Shown one piece after another: positions 58,432 through 64,000 of a stretch of DNA of 64,000 nt. Position numbers and translations under genes: made by a program. The first letter of the stretch is position 1, and each line of letters begins with the position of its first letter. This DNA is from Nipponacmea schrenckii. Lineage: Eukaryota > Mollusca > Gastropoda > Lottiidae. Location: NCBI GenBank assembly GCA_030562195.1, contig CM060199.1, positions 36,910,338 through 36,974,337 of the forward strand, given 5' to 3'. The notes under the pieces are model-generated. The model worked only from the letters and a program-made list of their open reading frames with translations, searched no databases and had not been told where the DNA came from.

Positions 58432-58785
58432 TCAGCCTAATCTACCAGAGATAACTCCATGATCATGGTCTTTTAAAAACTTTTCATATTCCGCCATCTT
58501 TTCAACACATTCTTGCGTTTCACAAAATGTTCCGATTCTCGCCATCAAAGGTTTCTTTATACCGGTAGTTTCTTCTTTTGATTCCGAATCCATTGACCGT
58601 TTAAACAGCTTGTGAATCACAGAATGCATTTTAAATACATCGTGACCAACGTATCTTGGTTTATCAATACCAGGATTATCTTCAGGCGTACTGTACACGT
58701 GTTTTCCAGAGAGCTTTGGACACAAGCTGGTCAAGTATATCAACAAGCAGAGCGAATAACACCAGATTAAGTACCTTGAATCCAT
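58432..58785 (-). CDS. secreted peptide precursor B (amylin/CGRP-like C-terminus)
   Basis: 117 aa. A hydrophobic N-terminus (YLIWCYSLCLLIYLTSLC) forms a signal peptide, cleaved near residue 22-27. Convertase-like sites KR (62-63) and KK (77-78) precede the C-terminal peptide; a single Arg (83) lies just before IGTFCETQEC. Cys 88 and 93 make a C-x4-C ring; VEKMAEYEKFLKDHDHG follows; the end SGRLG predicts a Leu-amide. Shares AEYEKFLK, H and GV with gene C, so the two are recent paralogues; gene A is more distant. A minus-strand acceptor (TTCTTTGTAG) lies 5 bases before the ATG, so a non-coding first exon is likely, ending at 59010 with donor GTAAGT. Secreted regulatory peptide is the best reading; receptor and tissue unknown. 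Confidence 0.75.
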   Translation of the reverse strand: MDSRYLIWCYSLCLLIYLTSLCPKLSGKHVYSTPEDNPGIDKPRYVGHDVFKMHSVIHKLFKRSMDSESKEETTGIKKPLMARIGTFCETQECVEKMAEYEKFLKDHDHGVISGRLG

Positions 58786-59140
58786 GTTACCTACAAAGAA
58801 TGCCCTACAATCTTTGAATAGTTTTTAAATAGCTATCAGAGGCTGGAATTGATTTTTCGAACTAAACACAAGAAGAAGCAAATTGTATTGGTAAGATGTA
58901 TCGAAATGATTTGCATATAAGCACCATTCGTAGTTTCGTTTGATTTTATTGATGATTCAAGATTCATTAACGGAAACATGTAATAAGTCGACACAATCAT
59001 CCAACTTACCTGTCTTTTAAGTCTCCTGATTCTCGAATGGGGCAATATATTCTGAACTCAATTCATACGATAAAGCATTATTTATGTCCAACAATGTTTG
59101 GATATGACCATTACTTTACTATTACAATATAAAAAAGTGG
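58786..59140 (-). promoter_or_regulatory. probable 5' UTR intron, first exon and promoter of peptide gene B
   Basis: On the minus strand AAAAGACAG|GTAAGTT marks a strong donor at 59010/59009, paired with the acceptor just before the gene B ATG (intron about 219 bases). TATA-like strings lie upstream (ATATTG at about 59120-59130 and ATAAATA at about 59080). The transcription start is not determined. Confidence 0.5.
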
Positions 59141-59760
59141 GTGTGGTTAATTGCTTCTATAATTTATGGGTTTGGACTTGGACCCTGCTATTGGGATGAA
59201 TGCAATAAATTAACAAGTACTTGTTACAGCCAGATATACGATTATTTACTCTATTTAATACTCATACCACTTTTACCATTTGCACCTTACAAAAACGTTT
59301 TCGGGAGGGACGTAATATTTTCAGGGCGATTAAGGGTGGAGTAGGGGAGAGGGGATCAACTGTCTTTTCAGAACCTTTACTGTGGAGTAACCTATACAGT
59401 TGTTTAATTGTAAATTTTAAGTACGGTTTCCGGGGAACATGTATTTTCGTACTTCCCTTCCCATCTCATTAACTTCCGTATTGGAATGTCGGATGTTTTA
59501 ATCGACTGGCTTTTTCATGGTAGATCATGTTTTTGAGCCGTTATAAGGTAATGACTAAGGGCTCTACTGTGATTTTCTCTGCTGATTCGTGAAGAAGTCA
59601 AAAAAAAAACTGCCGTGCACAAGGATGATTCCAGCACCATCAGGGATAAAGGCCCATTTGTGTAAATAAACATGTTTATCTCAAGAAAGAAACAAAACAA
59701 CAAATCTCTCCTGGTAAAATTTTTCACTAGAATGTATTCAGAAACACTTATAACAGCATT
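59141..59760. other. between peptide genes B and C
   Basis: No gene recognised; several short frames on both strands lack family signals. No obvious polyadenylation signal of gene C was found close to its stop. Confidence 0.35.
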
Positions 59761-60018
59761 CTATCCTGGGAAACGCTGTACACCGTAATTGTGTTCTTTT
59801 AAAAACTTTTCGTATTCTGCAATAGTTTGTACACAAGAAGGAGTGGAACACATGGTCATTATACGAGGCATAGGTCTGTCAGGGTTCATCAACATATCCA
59901 TAAACTCAGCCAAGAAATCTGGTCTAGTAATTTCAGGTGTCTCAGTTGGGTAACCGTCGATTGTTGACGAGCATGAGAATGACAGTATCAGAATAACAAC
60001 AGAAATAATCTGTAACAT
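59761..60018 (-). CDS. secreted peptide precursor C (amylin/CGRP-like C-terminus)
   Basis: 85 aa, the shortest of the three. Residues 1-20 (MLQIISVVILILSFSCSSTI) form a signal peptide. A short pro-region with Pro/Glu/Asp follows. A single Arg (52) precedes IMTMCSTPSCVQTIAEYEKF (Cys 57 and 62, C-x4-C), then LKEHNYGV and the end QRFPG, which predicts a Pro-amide as in classical calcitonins. No dibasic site is present, so release would need cleavage at the single Arg. The acceptor TTTTTTCAG abuts the ATG, so an upstream non-coding exon is implied; candidate donors are GAG|GTAAAT near 60618 or AAAG|GTAAATC near 60460. Same strand and orientation as gene B, 1 kb away, consistent with tandem duplication. 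Confidence 0.74.
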   Translation of the reverse strand: MLQIISVVILILSFSCSSTIDGYPTETPEITRPDFLAEFMDMLMNPDRPMPRIMTMCSTPSCVQTIAEYEKFLKEHNYGVQRFPG

Positions 60019-63000
60019 CTGAAAAAAGGAAAAGATGTGGTATATGGTAGGTGATACAAGTTGGAAGACTTTTCATTTCACTAACTGTTTGTTTTCAGCA
60101 TCTTTAATCGGTATGAAACAGTTTTGAACGAACTCACGAACTCAGTACGTGATCAAATAAAAGTTTGAATTAAAAAAAACTCGACTTTGGATATAGATAA
60201 TAATATATAGATGTCGTAAATTAAAGACAAAAAATTATGTGTTGAATTTATCACAACAACTGAAACGTCTAGATAAATTTAAGTCCCAGTTAAGATAAAA
60301 TCGTGTCTCGTATTCGCCATAAACGTGTATTCATTTCCTGTCAAAGCAGAAGATACCGATGCATCCATGAAGAAAGCTTCTATCTTATAAAAGGTATACG
60401 AATGTTTCCCGTCATTTGTATGTGCAAGAGAAATACAATACCCTTATTTCAGATTTACCTTTTGATAAGCATATTCAAATGGTTCCTGTAACGGCATAGA
60501 CTACCATGTTTGTTCGACAAATCCAGAAAATACCTGTGTTACCAACCCGACCGAGTAACTATATTGTAGTTTACAAGCTAGAATGATCAAAGTGCACTTA
60601 ATTTCAAAAAATTTACCTCGAAAATAAGATTATTTGCAACTGTTTCCACTCCTAGAAGCATATGTTTCACAAGAAATATTGAATGTAAGTTTTATTATGA
60701 AAACTTTATCAGTCTTATCTCTTTTAGACATGAATTTAATAATGTTTGTGCGTGAGAAGATTGTAGAAACACGTGATATTATAGGTACCGAACCTCACCT
60801 TCGGTGCACGTAGAAATACATTTCAGTTAAACTGAGAACCACTAACATGTGGATTAAAGCATGAACATGTAAAATATATTGTGAATCATACTTTACCACA
60901 ATGTATTGACGATGAATATAAGCATGTCGTTCAAGTTGCTCTCCTAAACCAATCCCCTAATCAACTTCAGGGAAACAATTTAGTCTCGTCTATTTTATAA
61001 GAATGTTCGGCTGTCAATTTTCGGCTGCATTATTTGTTAGTAGCAGAGCTTCTTCTACTTTTGATCTTGAAGGAAAATCATAACATGTATAGATTTCATT
61101 TTTCATTAGAATTTTCTTCATGTCAAAAAAGCGTGGACCTCTCTGAAGAAAATGATTGTGGTACAAGGGAGGTAATAATATTGACTCTTCTTTTCGGAAA
61201 ACATTTTTAGTACTTATTGATAACAGGCGGGATTTTTGATAGCCATGTAAACTGGAAGCGAACGTTTGGTTCGAAGCTATAAACGGAATGGCAGACCAGT
61301 TAAGAAAGCACGTTGGACAAAATTATGTTCTTCCTTGATAGTTACGCTTGCGCCCTGTAATCTGTCGTGGATTATCGAATGAATGTTGGAATGTAGGGGC
61401 CTATATGAGTCATTTTCTTTCCAGATGAATAAATTTCCTACTTAACATTATATAATTACAATTCTTAGAGATGTAGTGAAGAAAATATCTCCAGTAGGGT
61501 AGGCTAATTATAAGAAAGAAATAGAGATTTTGAAAAAAAGGAAGTAAAAACATGAGGAGGGAGATTTATGGTACAGAAGGGATTTATATCATTGAAGTAG
61601 GTCAAATTAAATCAAAGGGAAATAACCGATAAGAAACTTATTAATGCTAAAACAGATAGTCATCAGTGTAAGATTTGCAAGTTTTGCTCTTTTAACAACA
61701 AAGTTAATTTTATAGACATATGATAAGGGTACGGGGGAGCGTGGTGTATGGGGCTAATCAGGTTATTGTATTTTACTTTATACATCATATTTTGGTGCTT
61801 CACTTAGCCCCTGGTGCTTTTGGCAATTTTCCCTGATCTCTGCGATTATTTTGGATGTCAGCTTTTGCTTAGTTGTATCTTTGATAGTCTGTGCATCATT
61901 TCTTTTGCGGACATGTACGATCGCAACAACACAAATCCTAAGTCTACTTCAAACGCATAGATAATTTGATTAATCATTATGGTTCTTGTTTTCTCTAAGG
62001 AATCAAATTTGTTTAACAATCTTGCTGTGATGGCGTGTGTTAAAGCAAGCTATCTTCATATCCGCCAAAATATATTTGTTTTACTTTAAAATAACATAAC
62101 ATCATTGTAATTGCAAACTGACAAACAACAGTTTTTGTTTTTTCAACAGAAATTTTAATTTGAAATTATTATGACCTGAATTATAAATGCTGAAATAGAG
62201 TTGTTCCTCTTTCCGTGAGGTATTTGATCATTAAACATATCAACTTCACAAGAATATTTGATAAGATATTCGTGCAATTTTTCATGATATTACCACAATC
62301 AATCAAACTGTATGAGGTACACTGGAGGCAACATGATTTTGTAATGTATTTGACCACCAATGCAAGAATAGGCTAAATAGTTTCAAATTGAAATAGAGAT
62401 CCTCTACGACTTGACAGTATGTTTTCAGGTCGACTTTAAGCAAATACATTTCATGTTGATTCTTTCTTAAATAAATATGTTCTACTCCCAGTTCAAACTT
62501 TTAAAAAACATCGACTGCAGGATGATGGTCAACTCATGACATTAGAGTTGATGATGTAGCAATGACAAACATTGTAAATATTCAGGGAAAAAAGCGAGGA
62601 AGACTTAAATCATGATATTGAATACGAATACTATCTAACTGTGATTTATAGGCCTGCAGCTATATTTGAATTTAAGTTGGAGATAGGGAAATCTAAGAAA
62701 ATGTGAGAAAATTGGTGTCGTTTAAGAGAGACAGTTATATGTACTGAAGAAGATGGTATTTTACACGCTATGTTAATTATTATTTACCCAATATTCACTC
62801 TAGTCTTAAAACCTCCCTTTTTAAATCACTTTACACGATAAGTATAATTATACACTTGAAATAGGTGTAACATGAGTTATACTGGTAACAGAGAATGATT
62901 GGCGGTGCATTTCTAAAGTAATTCTCAATTGCACTGAGATTTACATATCCTCAACTTATGAACGACGAACTCGCACACTTTAACAACCATCGAACAACTT

Positions 63001-64000
63001 GTCTTCATTTAAGTGGACCTCATTCATGTCGATTGTCCACTGTAATATTATCTTATTCTGTCTCTATAGATCAAAGCCGGTTATTTGGCTAGTGTAAAAA
63101 GATAATCGAGTAGATTAAGAGAGTGATATATAATGTTTCAACAACTAAATTGATGCAACTGTTAGTTTAAAATATACATTATGGTGCACACACATAAACA
63201 CTGCACCAATGTGGATTACCAGAGAAATCAATAAAGGATGAATTTTGTGACCAGTTGTAATATGAAATGGAAATTACGATCTTTGAATACCTTTAAATAT
63301 AGATAAAAACACATGTTACAACGTTCGAATAGGCACGAAATGGTCACACCTATAACAACTGAGTCTTATATTTACTTTGATCAAGAGTTTAAGCATTTAT
63401 TGACAGTGTAGTTTAAATAGTGAAGTTTTCAGTATTCTACCAGGGTTAAGGTAGAGGTAAACTGACAAACATTTAGTTGAATTTGAGAGTAGACATCCAT
63501 TTTCATCCGATAGCAATTCTCCTAGAGCGAAATATTTGTTGTATGTCCTAGGTAATATGCCTGTTTCCACACCAATAATCACAATACAACGGTCATCCGT
63601 TACACGGGATCCACCCAATGTAATCCCCAATAAGTATTTGTCTGATATTGACAAAATAAATACAAGCGTAAAAACTCGAAATAAAAGCCCGTTTTGGTAT
63701 TGGTTACTAGAATCTATATGGTAAAGCAAAATAATTTCATCTCCTAGACATTGTTGTTGGTTAAAAAGATCTTTAAATAAGTTAAAGTGTTAGATGTATT
63801 TTTGTATCCGAAATTCCAAGAAAGCCGAGTATACACCTACTTCCGCTCCTCACATGTCACGGTCGGAAATGCTTGGGACAAATTACTGCTGGCGAGCTAA
63901 AACGTCGAAATTCAATGGGATTTTCTCTTATTGTGAACATATTTCAAAGCACCAACTTGCAAAGAGGTCAAAATATCTTAATTTATTTAGGCTTCGTCAG
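60019..64000. other. upstream of peptide gene C and right end, no gene seen
   Basis: Holds the presumed non-coding first exon of gene C. At 61291 a short frame MADQLRKHVGQNYVLP ends in a stop and is not followed by a donor, so it is not called. The last 200 bases are GC-richer (CTTCCGCTCC, CACGGTCGG), which could be the edge of a promoter outside the window. No repeats or RNA genes recognised. Confidence 0.35.

Noticed and set aside
61261..61285. tRNA-like TGGTTCGAAGC string
   Set aside because: Resembles a B box, but no A box, acceptor stem or cloverleaf could be formed around it.

Overview
This is an AT-rich, intron-rich animal genomic window. The repeat content (many tandem minisatellites, a short Helitron, a LINE 3' end with an ATT tail, small foldbacks built on an AAGGGAGA core) and the three amidated prohormone-like genes suggest a mollusc, probably a gastropod. 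That assignment is inference; no marker gene fixes it. I see no prokaryotic, viral or CRISPR features and no rRNA or tRNA genes.

Layout. (1) 0.7-2.3 kb, minus strand: a two-coding-exon gene for a double hot-dog acyl-CoA thioesterase-like protein (284 aa). Two plus-strand, terminal-exon-like segments at 1.6 and 2.4 kb interleave with it. (2) About 4.7-51.1 kb, plus strand: one very large gene for a type I, calcium-regulated diacylglycerol kinase closest to DGKB. I could rebuild a continuous 908-codon frame across 24 coding exons with consistent splice phases, plus a probable 5' non-coding exon at 4.7 kb. The first three introns hold most of its length (22.0, 7.4 and 5.9 kb) and are filled with minisatellites and transposon remnants. 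The protein has a recoverin-homology region, a long His/Ser-rich linker, two canonical EF hands, two C1 zinc domains, and the catalytic and accessory kinase domains. (3) 51.1-56.9 kb: 3' flank with two more minisatellites. (4) 57.0-60.1 kb: a cluster of three small secreted-peptide genes (one plus, two minus). Each ends in a C-x4-C mini-ring, a short helix-like stretch and a C-terminal Gly that would be an amidation donor. The layout resembles the amylin/CGRP branch of the calcitonin superfamily, but homology is not proven. (5) 60.1-64.0 kb: no gene seen.

How the genes work together. The kinase would convert diacylglycerol to phosphatidic acid under calcium control. The thioesterase would act on acyl-CoA pools. 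The three peptides would be secreted signals. No operon-like or functional linkage between these units is visible.

Main points for a second look: the peptide cluster; a tandemly copied splice donor downstream of kinase exon 19; a nearly perfect hairpin of about 170 bp in a kinase intron; the expanded His-rich kinase linker; the Helitron; and the density of independent minisatellites.
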